Assembly (NCBI GenBank): GCA_947502975.1 | Contig: CANNBV010000002.1 | Coordinates: 558,001 to 622,000 of the forward strand | DNA: 64,000 nucleotides | Reading direction: 5' to 3' | Source of the DNA: an uncultured Flavobacteriaceae bacterium | GTDB lineage: Bacteria > Bacteroidota > Bacteroidia > Flavobacteriales > Flavobacteriaceae | Shown: positions 44,463 through 53,104 of the stretch, in pieces | Position numbering within the stretch: the stretch's first letter is position 1 | How the letters are laid out: each line of letters starts with the position of its first letter | Program-made: the position numbers and the translations under genes | The notes under the pieces: model-generated | Seen by the model: the letters and a program-made list of their open reading frames with translations, nothing else | Told to the model about the DNA's origin: nothing | Database searches by the model: none

Positions 44463-45965
44463 CTTTCTATATATATGAGAAATATCCAGAGGGTCATTCA
44501 TATCTTTTTGAAGTTGCATTAAATCTTCAAATAACGATTTTACTTTCTCAGAATGCGTTTTGTTTTCTGCAAGGTCATTCATTTCTTCAGGGTCATTATC
44601 CATATCAAAAAGTAATACTTTTTCAATTTTAGGATACACAATTAGTTTATAACCATCTTTTCTTATCATACGCTGTAAATCTATGTAACCATTATAAATA
44701 GCAGGGTAACTACTTTCTTTTTGTTCTCCTGAAATCAGCGGTAGAACACTATTAAAAAACACATAATCTGGTTTGTTGGCATTCGCAATATCTAAACTTG
44801 TGGCCATGGCATCCTGCAAATAGATGTCTTTCGAAATTTTTTGGCCCTTAGGGACATTTGGTCCAACTATCATAAATGGAGGACGAATACTATGATCAAA
44901 TTGAGATTGCTTTCCAATTAATCCGTGCCTACCAGCAGCCAAACCATGATCTGATGTAAAAATAATATAGGTGTTATCCATTTTTCCAGTAGCATCTAGT
45001 CTGTCTAGTATTTTACCAATTTGAACATCTAAGTGCGTTATCAAAGCATAATACTCCTGAATATGCTTTTTAGTAGCATATTCTGTTCTTGGAAATGGAG
45101 CTAAGGCTTCATCTCTTAAGTCTGGACCACAACCCATATCATCCTTTAAAGGATACTCTGGTAACCAACTTTTGGGCAGGCTAATATTTTCTAAAGGATA
45201 TTTATCTAAAAATTCTTGGGGTGCTTGTCTTGGATCATGTGGCGCATTAAATGCTAGATACATAAAAAACGGGTTATCGCTTTTTTCAGCTTTTTCAATA
45301 AAACCAATGGCATCATCTTTTAAAACTTCACTCCAGTGTTTTCCACCTTCCCAAAAGCCACCAAATTTAGTGTCAGTAGGAGACCAAGTAGAATCATTTT
45401 CATTGAGAGGCCTGTTATAACCAACAGGCATTAAACTAGCAGGATCTGTATCGGTACCTTCTATAGCCTTGAACTTAGCAACCATTTCTTCATGCTCCCA
45501 AGAGTCATTTGGCATCCCAGGTCTTGTATGTACTACATTTTGAAACACGCTATCTGCCTTGGCATCAACATGCCATTTCCCAGTCATATAGGTTTCATAA
45601 CCAGATTGTTCCATCAATTTGCCCCATGTTTTGTCTAGTGCTTTGCCTTTAATCCAGTTTTGTCTAAATTCGTTTACCTCCCAAACGGGTCTCCCTGAAA
45701 TAATCATTGCTCTAGATGCTGCGCAAATAGCACCATTCCATGCACCCATATTATAAGCATGAGTAAATGTTGTACCACTATTTACTAATTTATCTAAATT
45801 AGGCGTTTCTATTTCTGTATTACCAAGTGCGTTTATAGCAGTATAAGTCATATCATCTGCAAAAATGAAAACAACATTTGGTTTGGTGTTTTGCTTAGTA
45901 GTCTCTTTGCAACCAAGGAAAGTAATTAAACAAAGGAATAAAAGAAAAGTGTTGGTTTTTAGCAT
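44451..45965 (-). CDS. S1-family sulfatase lipoprotein (CAASR type)
   Basis: From the Met at 45965 the protein has 504 residues and a clean lipoprotein signal (FLCLITFLGCKE, Cys19). An in-frame Met at 46109 would add 48 residues with no sensible signal. Metal Asp residues are in FIFADDMT (34-41), the formylglycine Cys is Cys81 in CAASRAMIISG (C-x-A-S-R form), and GKWHVDAK plus SDHGLAAGRHG finish the site. It is clearly a different subfamily from the CVPSR sulfatase at 33478. Two sulfatases would fit a galactan with two sulfate positions. The substrate is inferred from context only. Confidence 0.88.
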   Translation of the reverse strand: MLKTNTFLLFLCLITFLGCKETTKQNTKPNVVFIFADDMTYTAINALGNTEIETPNLDKLVNSGTTFTHAYNMGAWNGAICAASRAMIISGRPVWEVNEFRQNWIKGKALDKTWGKLMEQSGYETYMTGKWHVDAKADSVFQNVVHTRPGMPNDSWEHEEMVAKFKAIEGTDTDPASLMPVGYNRPLNENDSTWSPTDTKFGGFWEGGKHWSEVLKDDAIGFIEKAEKSDNPFFMYLAFNAPHDPRQAPQEFLDKYPLENISLPKSWLPEYPLKDDMGCGPDLRDEALAPFPRTEYATKKHIQEYYALITHLDVQIGKILDRLDATGKMDNTYIIFTSDHGLAAGRHGLIGKQSQFDHSIRPPFMIVGPNVPKGQKISKDIYLQDAMATSLDIANANKPDYVFFNSVLPLISGEQKESSYPAIYNGYIDLQRMIRKDGYKLIVYPKIEKVLLFDMDNDPEEMNDLAENKTHSEKVKSLFEDLMQLQKDMNDPLDISHIYRKLSM

Positions 45966-46128
45966 GGCCTTTATAATTGATTTTTCAAAAGTAAACCTCT
46001 TTTTAAATAGGATGTGTAAGATATGGTTCATTGAACAGAACAAATGTTTGTGATTAAATTTAAGTTTTTTTATTTTGAAAATGTATATTAGACTTTTAAT
46101 TGTAATCATTTGATTAGTATTTACTAAT

Positions 46129-47043
46129 ATGAAGTTTCACAAGTATATATCTATCGTTTTATTTACAGTCACTTTTATGAGTTTTGGACAGCATGATATT
46201 TTACCGCTATGGGAAGACAAGGTGCCGAATAGCAAGCCATCAGATGAAAAAGAACAACATGAAGTAGATGATATTTTGCGCATTAGTAAAGTACAGACAC
46301 CTACTTTAGAAATTTATTTACCACCTAAAAGAAATACAACAGGTAAAGCAGTGATTATCTGTCCAGGAGGTGGTTATGGTATACTGGCTTATAATTGGGA
46401 AGGTACAGATATTGCCAAGTGGTTTAATAGTAAGGGTATTGCAGCCTTTGTTTTAAAATATAGATTACCTGGGTCTAAATCTATAGTGGTGCAACACGAA
46501 GCTCCTCTACAAGATGCGCAAAGGGCTTTAAGATTAGTAAGATACCATGCGGAAAAATGGAAAATTAATAAGAATAGTATTGGTGTTATCGGATTTTCGG
46601 CTGGAGGTCATTTAGCATCAACCTTAGGAACTCAATTTGATAAAAAGACTTTAGCTGATGGAGATGAGATTGATAAAGTTAGTGCTAGACCAGATTTTAT
46701 GGCTTTAGTCTATCCAGTAATATCGATGCATCTTAATACAACCCATATGGGATCTCGTAATAACCTTCTTGGTAAAAATCCAAGTAAGACACTAGTTAAC
46801 GAATATTCTAACGAGTTACAGGTAAATGAGAACACACCTCCAACTTTTATTGTACATTCAACAGATGATGAAGCAGTACCAGTTGAAAATAGTTTGAATT
46901 TTTATAAAGCTTTAAAAGATGCTGGTATAAAATCTGAAATGCATATTTATCCTGAAGGAGGTCATGGTTTTGCTTTAGCGATTGGTAGAGCATATCTTCA
47001 AACGTGGACAGATAGACTTTTTGATTGGCTTAATGCATTATAA
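46129..47043 (+). CDS. Secreted alpha/beta-hydrolase, acetyl-esterase-like
   Basis: The 304-residue protein has a signal peptide (FTVTFMSFGQ) and an alpha/beta-hydrolase fold of the BD-FAE/acetyl-xylan esterase-like type. An oxyanion motif CPGGGYGILAYNWEG lies at 78-92. Ser157 in GFSAGG is the nucleophile, with an Asp in STDDEAVP (about 245) and a His in GGHGFA (about 275). It faces away from the sulfatase across a 163-bp divergent gap. Acetyl or other ester removal from algal glycans is a reasonable inference. Confidence 0.8.
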   Translation: MKFHKYISIVLFTVTFMSFGQHDILPLWEDKVPNSKPSDEKEQHEVDDILRISKVQTPTLEIYLPPKRNTTGKAVIICPGGGYGILAYNWEGTDIAKWFNSKGIAAFVLKYRLPGSKSIVVQHEAPLQDAQRALRLVRYHAEKWKINKNSIGVIGFSAGGHLASTLGTQFDKKTLADGDEIDKVSARPDFMALVYPVISMHLNTTHMGSRNNLLGKNPSKTLVNEYSNELQVNENTPPTFIVHSTDDEAVPVENSLNFYKALKDAGIKSEMHIYPEGGHGFALAIGRAYLQTWTDRLFDWLNAL

Positions 47044-47069
47044 CGTTAAAAATCCCCAAATTTTTAAAA

Positions 47070-49424
47070 GTGAAACAGTATTTACTATTTATTTTTCTCT
47101 CGATTTCTAGCTTATCTTTTGCACAAGACGAAGTAGTTAAAACTAAGTTTGTTGAAAACGGTGGTATTCACAAAACTGCAGATGCAGATTCTCAAATCAT
47201 TATTCAATTTAAAAGAAATCAAAAATGTATTGTTTTAGAATATGTTGGTCAGAATATTTATAAAGTTGAATACGAAGAGGTTGTAGGGTATGTTGGCGAC
47301 GAATTTTTAGATATTAGTGAAAGTATGATGGATATGTTCTATGATTATGAAGAACGAGAAATGCAAAAACTAATAGCTGAAGAAGAAAATAGGAAGAAAA
47401 AGATTCAAGACATAATCGAACAAAAAGAAAAAAGAAGACTTGACTCTATTGCCAAGATTGAAGAAGTTAAACGACAGAAAGCTTTAGCTCTACAAAGAGC
47501 CAAAGAACTTAGAGAGCAGCGAAAAAGAGACTCTATAGCTAAAATTGAAGAGGAAAAGAGGCTTAAGGAATTAGAGCGTCAACGTTTAGAGGCATTAGCA
47601 AAACAGCGTCGGCAGGATTCTATAGCAAAAGTACGAGCGGCAGAAGCTAAGGAGTTGGCACGTCAACAAGAGTTAGAGCGTCAACGTTTAGAGGTATTAG
47701 CGACACAACGTCGTCAAGATTCTATAGCAAAAGTACGAGCTGCAGAAGCTAATGAGTTGGCACGACAACAAGAGTTAGAGCGTCAACGTTTAGAGGCATT
47801 AGCAAAACAACGTCGTCAAGATTCTATAGCAAAAGTACGAGCTGCAGAAGCTAAGGAGTTGGCACGTCAACAAGAGTTAGAGCGTCAACGTTTAGAGGCA
47901 TTAGCTACACAACGTCGTCAAGATTCTATAGCAAAAGTACGAGCCGCAGAAGCTAAGGAGTTGGCACGACAACAAGAGTTAGAGCGTCAACGTTTAGAAG
48001 CGCTAGCCGAGCAACGCCGACAAGATTCTATAGCAAAAGTACGAGCGGCAGAAGCTAAGGAATTGGCCCGTCAACAAGAGTTAGAGCGTCAACGCTTAGA
48101 GGCATTAGCGACACAACGTCGTCAGGATTCTATAGCAAAAGTTAGAGCAGCCGAAGCTAAGGAGTTGGCACGAAAACAAGAGCTAGAGCGTCAACGTTTA
48201 GAAGCATTAGCTATACAACGTCGTCAGGATTCTATAGCAAAAGTACGAGCGGCAGAAGCTAAGGAGTTGGCACGTCAACAAGAGCTAGAGCGTCAACGTA
48301 TAGAGGTATTAGCGAAACAACGCCGACAAGATTCTATAGCAAAAGTACGAGCAGCAGAAGCTAAGGAGTTGGCACGTCAACAAGAGTTAGAACGTCAACG
48401 CTTAGAGGTATTAGCGAAACAACGCCGACAAGATTCTATAGCAAAAGTACGAGCAGCAGAAGCTAGAGAACTGGCACGTCAACAAGAGTTAGAGCGTCAA
48501 CGTATAGAGGCATTAACGAAACAACGTCAACAAGACTCCATTGTTGTTGCCAAAGAAGCAAAAAAGCGCCGAATTTTGGCTATCGAACGTGAAAAGGAAT
48601 TAGCTAAGCAGCGAGAGCAAGCACGCTTAAAAGAATTAGAACGTAATCGTATAGAACAGTTGGAACGAAAACGCCAACAAGATTCCATAATTGAAAGTAG
48701 GGCAGAAGCTGAGAGCGCATTAAAATTACAAAAAGCTTTAGAAAAGGAAAGACAAGAAGCCTTAACGGCTAAACGTAAATTAGACTCAATTGCTAAAGCA
48801 AAAGATATAGAGCAGCAAAAACTAGCACGTGAATTAGAATTAGCCAAAAAGCAACTTGAACAGTTAAAGGCTAAGCAAAAACAAGATTCTATAGTTAGAG
48901 CAAGAGTTGCAGAAGAGAGCCCATTAGAATCTAGTAAAAGTGAAATGGTATCTGGCAATCTTGAGCAGAAGCAAAATGAAAAAGAAGCAATAGAGCGATT
49001 TAAGTTTAGAGATAGTTGTCATTATCAAATTAACGAATATGATAGGTTTTATAACGTAAGGACTATTAGAACCAATGAATATCCTATCGCTAAAAGCTTA
49101 ACAGTTGAACTTTATAGGCAGGGATTAAAAACAAACGTATTTTTTAACTTATCCAGAAGTCTAGGTTGTGCGAGTTATTTGCCTAATCAACGTTCTAGTG
49201 TTAAGGTGACGTTGGAAAACGGACAAATTATTTCATTTTACCATTCATGGGATATTGAATGTGGAGATTTTCTCTTTAAAGCCAATCTGAATAAATCTAA
49301 AATCACTAGCCTACAAAATTCCCCAATTAAATCTATTTTACTTAAGGGAACGGAAGAAACTTTAGAAATTTTCGATATATCGTATAAAGAATTCTTTTTG
49401 GATAAGTTAAAATGTATAGATTAA
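47070..49424 (+). CDS. Secreted SH3-like/coiled-coil repeat protein
   Basis: I recognise no family name for the 784 residues. A signal peptide (LFIFLSISSLSFAQ; GTG start at 47070) is followed by a bacterial SH3-like domain (about 22-85). A highly charged coiled coil (about 90-620) comes next, made of 34-residue repeats with RRQDSIAKVRAAEAKELARQ. A globular C-terminal domain (about 645-784) has three or four Cys. The central rod could span tens of nanometres in the periplasm or envelope. Nearest neighbours are the esterase (26 bp upstream) and, tail to tail, the Asp-box protein. The function is unknown. Confidence 0.75.
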   Translation: MKQYLLFIFLSISSLSFAQDEVVKTKFVENGGIHKTADADSQIIIQFKRNQKCIVLEYVGQNIYKVEYEEVVGYVGDEFLDISESMMDMFYDYEEREMQKLIAEEENRKKKIQDIIEQKEKRRLDSIAKIEEVKRQKALALQRAKELREQRKRDSIAKIEEEKRLKELERQRLEALAKQRRQDSIAKVRAAEAKELARQQELERQRLEVLATQRRQDSIAKVRAAEANELARQQELERQRLEALAKQRRQDSIAKVRAAEAKELARQQELERQRLEALATQRRQDSIAKVRAAEAKELARQQELERQRLEALAEQRRQDSIAKVRAAEAKELARQQELERQRLEALATQRRQDSIAKVRAAEAKELARKQELERQRLEALAIQRRQDSIAKVRAAEAKELARQQELERQRIEVLAKQRRQDSIAKVRAAEAKELARQQELERQRLEVLAKQRRQDSIAKVRAAEARELARQQELERQRIEALTKQRQQDSIVVAKEAKKRRILAIEREKELAKQREQARLKELERNRIEQLERKRQQDSIIESRAEAESALKLQKALEKERQEALTAKRKLDSIAKAKDIEQQKLARELELAKKQLEQLKAKQKQDSIVRARVAEESPLESSKSEMVSGNLEQKQNEKEAIERFKFRDSCHYQINEYDRFYNVRTIRTNEYPIAKSLTVELYRQGLKTNVFFNLSRSLGCASYLPNQRSSVKVTLENGQIISFYHSWDIECGDFLFKANLNKSKITSLQNSPIKSILLKGTEETLEIFDISYKEFFLDKLKCID
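47574..48491 (+). repeat. Nine 102-bp tandem repeats inside the coiled-coil gene
   Basis: Units begin GAGCGTCAACG at 47574, 47676, 47778, 47880, 47982, 48084, 48186, 48288 and 48390. A degenerate tenth starts at 48492. Each unit is exactly 34 codons, so copy-number change keeps the frame. Units differ mainly by synonymous changes and at the residue after the ALA/VLA step. Confidence 0.95.
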
Positions 49425-49450
49425 CTGTTTAGTCTTTTCAAAATAAAAAG

Positions 49451-49481
49451 AAAACCTCAATCATATATTGATTGAGGTTTT
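49451..49481. terminator. Bidirectional terminator between the repeat gene and the Asp-box gene
   Basis: A 13-bp perfect stem (AAAACCTCAATCA at 49451-49463, TGATTGAGGTTTT at 49469-49481) with a TATAT loop lies between convergent genes and ends in T-rich sequence on both strands. Confidence 0.88.
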
Positions 49482-49517
49482 GTGTTTTTGGTAAATTTCA
49501 TACCAATCTTCAGTAAG

Positions 49518-52500
49518 TTAATCTAAAATTTGTGGTACTCCAGCTCTCATTAATTTATTTTCAATTTCAGGAACATCTACATCAATAAACTTTGTAAGTC
49601 TTGGCTTAATTCTATTAAAAAGCATTTTTGCCATATCGAAGCTTTTCATATGTGTTTTTGTTGGACCGTAAGTTGTATTAAAACCACGACTTGCAACAGA
49701 TAGTCTTGAAGCAATAGATTGCACATCTTTTTCTACAATTTCTTTCTTAGAAGAATTTCCAGAAATCAATTGTTTTAAAGCAAACATCTCTTTTTTCAAT
49801 GTGCTAATCTCATTTTCTAGAGTTCCAGGATTGGAGTTTACATAAATAGATGCTTTATCGTATGCTTTAAGTTTTTTTGAAGCATTATTAAAGTTGTTTA
49901 AAACTGATTCAAATCCAGATTTAAATGATTTAAAATCTTTAACATAAGTTTCAATATCAGTTGTAACGGGGTTATCTAATACATTTTCTCTGATTCTTAC
50001 CACTTCAAAAGTTTGTGTGTCAGCTAATGCTTCAATAGTGCCATTTATTTTTGAAAACATAGATACTGAATATATGCCTTCATCTGCAAATAAGTTGTAA
50101 TAGTAGTTAGATGGTTCTTCTTCAATTTTACTCACCTTTAGCGATGTTCTATTGGGTACTTTTAAATTCCATGCAATCCTATTGAAGCCTTTTTTATAAG
50201 GTGCTTTTATTCTTGTTATAAAATTATCATTACTGTCTTTTATTACTAAAATGATAGAAGCTCCTTCTTCATTTTTTTCTTCATCTAACGCATCCCAACC
50301 AGGAAAAGGAATATTTTTGCCTTCTTTCTTTAATTGTTTTTCAGATTTCTGACGTTTCGATTTTATACTTTTAAAAGTATCTGGAAGGTAGTAAGTAAAT
50401 ATAGCGCCATAATCAGGGTTCTTAGCTGTGAAATAAGAGGCGCCTTGGCTGGAGGTACCACCGCTAATTGGTTTGTATTGCAATGCCTTTCTTGGTTTAA
50501 ACAAATTAGGCTTGGTAAATGCATCTGAATTGATGGTTCTTAAAGGGCTATAATCATCTAAAACATAAAACCCACGACCAAAAGATGCCGCAACTAAATC
50601 ATTTTCACGTTTTTGTATGGCTAAATCTCTAAACGAAATTGTTGGCAACCCTTCTGAGAATTTAATCCATTTTTTGCCTTGATTAAGTGTAACATAAATA
50701 CCGTACTCAGTAGCTAAAAACATGAGGTTTGGATTTATATGATCTTGTACAATGCGCCATAATAAAGTATTTTCTGGGATGCCATTAGTAATAGATTGCC
50801 ATGATTTTCCTCCATTACTACTTTTCAATAAATAGGGTTTGTAATCTCCAAATTTATGATTGTCTAAAACTACATAAGCTGTATTTACGTCGTGTAAATC
50901 TGCTTTGATGTCATTAACAAACGCAGTAGCCGGGACATTAGGTAAATTGCCTACTAATAATTTTGTCCAAGATGTACCACCATTTTTTGTATATTGAATG
51001 ATGCCATCATCAGTGCCTGCGTACAATATATTTTCATCTAACGCAGATTCAGCAAGAGACGTGATTGTATTGTAGGTTGACATTGCATAGACATCCCAAG
51101 CTGCGTCCCAGCTTTGTTGTTTGCCCATTATGGGTAGAGTAAGGCGTTCTTCATTTTTGGTTAAATCATTAGAGATTGTAGTCCAGCTATCACCTCTATC
51201 TTCAGATTTCCATACGCGTTGTGTCCCAAAGTAAAGGCGTTTAGGATTGTGTTGACTCACCAAAATAGGCGAGTCCCAATTGTTTCGTTCGTAGGGCTCG
51301 TCAATACCTTCTTGTGGTCTAATAAAAACGGCTTCACCAGTTGTTCTGTCCACTCGATTTAAATACCCTTGTTGCGATTGTGCGTAAACAATATTAGGGT
51401 TTCCAGGTTCGGTAGCAGGTTGATGACCATCTCCTCCTAATAGTACAAACCAATCTGAATTTGTAATACCATTAGTTCTAAGCGTTCTCGAAGGGCCACC
51501 TTGAGTATTGTTATCTTGGGTGCCACCAAAAATATTGTAAAAAGGTTCAGCATCATCCACAGCTAATTTATAAAATTGCGTTAATGGTAAGTTGTTAACG
51601 TATCTCCAAGTTTTAGAACCATCAAAAGACTCATAGATACCACCATCAGTACCAATTAACATATAGTTTGGATCGTTTGATTTAAAAGTTAGCGAGTGGT
51701 TATCAGAATGTTTGTCTTTTTCATTCATCGTATAAAACGTTTTACCACCATCTTCTGAAACTTGCGCACGAACATCCATTAAGTAAAGTTTATCAAAAAC
51801 ATGAGGAGAAGCAATGAGTTCCTGGTAGTAATGTGGGCCCGTAGCACCCGATACTGTATTAGACATTTTTGTCCAACTCAAACCTCGATTTTCTGACCTG
51901 TAAATTCCACCTTTACGTCTCTCTAACTCAATAGCGGCATAAATTACATCTGGATTAATAGGAGAGATGGCCAATCCGATTTTACCCATATCACCTTTGG
52001 GTAAGCCTGTTTTTAGTTTGTTCCATGTTTCTCCACCATCAGTACTTTTATATATGGCAGTTCCGGGACCTCCACCCATATATGCAGCAACATTTCTATG
52101 ACGTTGCCACGTAGCGGCATAAAGTACCTTCTCATCTCTTGGATCTATGAGAATATCAGTAACTCCAGTCCATTGATTGTCACTCAAAACTTGTTTCCAA
52201 GTATCACCACCATCAGTTGTTTTATATAACCCGCGTTCACCTCCAGAACTCCATAAAGGACCTTGAGCTGCTACCCAAATCTCATCAGAATTATTTGGGT
52301 TAATTATAATTTTTGAAATATGTTCAGATTTTTTTAAGCCCTTATTTTTCCATGTTTTACCACCGTCATAACTCACATAAATACCATCTCCTATTCCTAT
52401 ATGTCTTCCACCGACATTTTCGCCTGTACCAAGCCAAATGGTGTTAGAGTTATTAGGATCGAGTGTTAAGCATCCAGTTGAATAGAAAGATTCTTTATCG

Positions 52501-52775
52501 GTAAGAGGTGTCCAAGTAGTACCAGAATTGATGGTTTTCCAAACACCGCCAGAACCTACTGCAACATACCATATGTTTTGATTGTTTGGATCAATGGCTA
52601 TATCAGCAATTCTACCAGACATAAAAGCTGGGCCGATACTTCTAAATTTTAAGCCAGTTAAGGTTGAATCTTTTTTTGTTTCCGAAGATTTTTGAGCACT
52701 TACATTTAAAGTAAGGCATAGTACCACTAGAAAAGTGATTAGGGTTTTTGGATTAGTCATAATAGTTTTTTTCAA
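49518..52775 (-). CDS. Secreted Asp-box (BNR/sortilin-like) beta-propeller protein
   Basis: The 1085-residue protein has a signal peptide (TFLVVLCLTLNVSAQ) and a propeller built of Asp-box repeats (S/T-x-D-x-G-x-x-W): SYDGGKTWKN, TTDGGDTWKQ, STDGGETWNK, SENRGLSWTK, SEDGGKTFYT, SFDGSKTWRY, SEDRGDSWTT, TKNGGTSWTK and SSNGGKSWQS. It resembles VPS10/sortilin-type glycosyl-hydrolase-like proteins of Bacteroidetes. The last 300 residues form a separate helical and beta part (about 790-1085) with NRIAWNLKVPNRTSLK. No T9SS tail is seen. Its role is not known, and its transcription is leftward, away from the alginate locus. Confidence 0.78.
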   Translation of the reverse strand: MKKTIMTNPKTLITFLVVLCLTLNVSAQKSSETKKDSTLTGLKFRSIGPAFMSGRIADIAIDPNNQNIWYVAVGSGGVWKTINSGTTWTPLTDKESFYSTGCLTLDPNNSNTIWLGTGENVGGRHIGIGDGIYVSYDGGKTWKNKGLKKSEHISKIIINPNNSDEIWVAAQGPLWSSGGERGLYKTTDGGDTWKQVLSDNQWTGVTDILIDPRDEKVLYAATWQRHRNVAAYMGGGPGTAIYKSTDGGETWNKLKTGLPKGDMGKIGLAISPINPDVIYAAIELERRKGGIYRSENRGLSWTKMSNTVSGATGPHYYQELIASPHVFDKLYLMDVRAQVSEDGGKTFYTMNEKDKHSDNHSLTFKSNDPNYMLIGTDGGIYESFDGSKTWRYVNNLPLTQFYKLAVDDAEPFYNIFGGTQDNNTQGGPSRTLRTNGITNSDWFVLLGGDGHQPATEPGNPNIVYAQSQQGYLNRVDRTTGEAVFIRPQEGIDEPYERNNWDSPILVSQHNPKRLYFGTQRVWKSEDRGDSWTTISNDLTKNEERLTLPIMGKQQSWDAAWDVYAMSTYNTITSLAESALDENILYAGTDDGIIQYTKNGGTSWTKLLVGNLPNVPATAFVNDIKADLHDVNTAYVVLDNHKFGDYKPYLLKSSNGGKSWQSITNGIPENTLLWRIVQDHINPNLMFLATEYGIYVTLNQGKKWIKFSEGLPTISFRDLAIQKRENDLVAASFGRGFYVLDDYSPLRTINSDAFTKPNLFKPRKALQYKPISGGTSSQGASYFTAKNPDYGAIFTYYLPDTFKSIKSKRQKSEKQLKKEGKNIPFPGWDALDEEKNEEGASIILVIKDSNDNFITRIKAPYKKGFNRIAWNLKVPNRTSLKVSKIEEEPSNYYYNLFADEGIYSVSMFSKINGTIEALADTQTFEVVRIRENVLDNPVTTDIETYVKDFKSFKSGFESVLNNFNNASKKLKAYDKASIYVNSNPGTLENEISTLKKEMFALKQLISGNSSKKEIVEKDVQSIASRLSVASRGFNTTYGPTKTHMKSFDMAKMLFNRIKPRLTKFIDVDVPEIENKLMRAGVPQILD

Positions 52776-52949
52776 ATTTAACTATTGTGATAACAGATTT
52801 TCTAAGATTTAATAAAAAAATAACAATTTCAAAAGTGTAATTTTAGTATTTCAGTAAAAATATAAGTTTTTCAAAATTACTAGGAGGTCTTCATTCCTGT
52901 TTTCAAATAAGATTTATGAGAATTCTTTTTTTTAATTAAAAAATAGTTC

Positions 52950-52957
52950 TATTTTTG
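52950..52957 (+). promoter_or_regulatory. Putative -7 element of the alginate lyase operon
   Basis: TATTTTTG fits TAnnTTTG and is overlapped in its last three bases by the tandem operator that starts at 52955. This is the same geometry as at the susC promoter at 59233. A convincing TTG at -33 is missing. Confidence 0.5.
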
Positions 52958-52979
52958 GTAAACCAATTTGGTAAACCAA
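52955..52979. promoter_or_regulatory. Tandem UxuR/GntR-type operator upstream of the PL6 gene
   Basis: Two exact copies of TTGGTAAACCAA lie at 52955-52966 and 52968-52979, 13 bp apart. The TTGGTNNACCAA palindrome is the known pattern for FCD-type GntR repressors of uronate metabolism (UxuR/ExuR). A related pair with the same 13-bp step is at 59238-59262. The regulator itself is not in the window. Confidence 0.8.
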
Positions 52980-53104
52980 TTTTTTAAAAACCAAAAGTGT
53001 AGTTTAAAACATTAACTTATCTTAGTTCTTCTTAATACTGTGTGTATCGCAAATTAAAAATGATAAGCTTAGAAGGCGTATTAATTTAACTCAAAATATA
53101 GTGT

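Larger units (their letters stand above)
52776..53104. promoter_or_regulatory. 329-bp divergent intergenic region upstream of the alginate lyase operon
   Basis: This gene-free stretch lies between the leftward Asp-box gene and the rightward PL6 gene. It holds the -7 box and tandem operator at 52950-52979. It also leaves a long 5' leader of about 115 nt before the PL6 start codon, if transcription starts near 52965. I saw no other gene or repeat in it. Confidence 0.6.

Noticed and set aside
46000-46060. ACAAATGTTTGT-like palindrome in the divergent sulfatase/esterase gap
   Set aside because: The match is imperfect, AT-rich and not repeated elsewhere that I could see, so it may be chance.
45966-46109. 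N-terminal extension of the second sulfatase from the Met at 46109
   Set aside because: The 48 extra residues form no signal, while the Met at 45965 gives a clean lipoprotein signal peptide.
47574-48491. Regular tandem repeats as a possible CRISPR array
   Set aside because: The period is 102 bp with no unique spacers, and the repeats are in frame within a long coding region, so it is a protein repeat.
48527-48958. Open frame of 143 codons on the minus strand inside the repeat-protein gene
   Set aside because: It mirrors the low-complexity coiled-coil coding sequence on the other strand and has no signal or known domain; antisense shadow.
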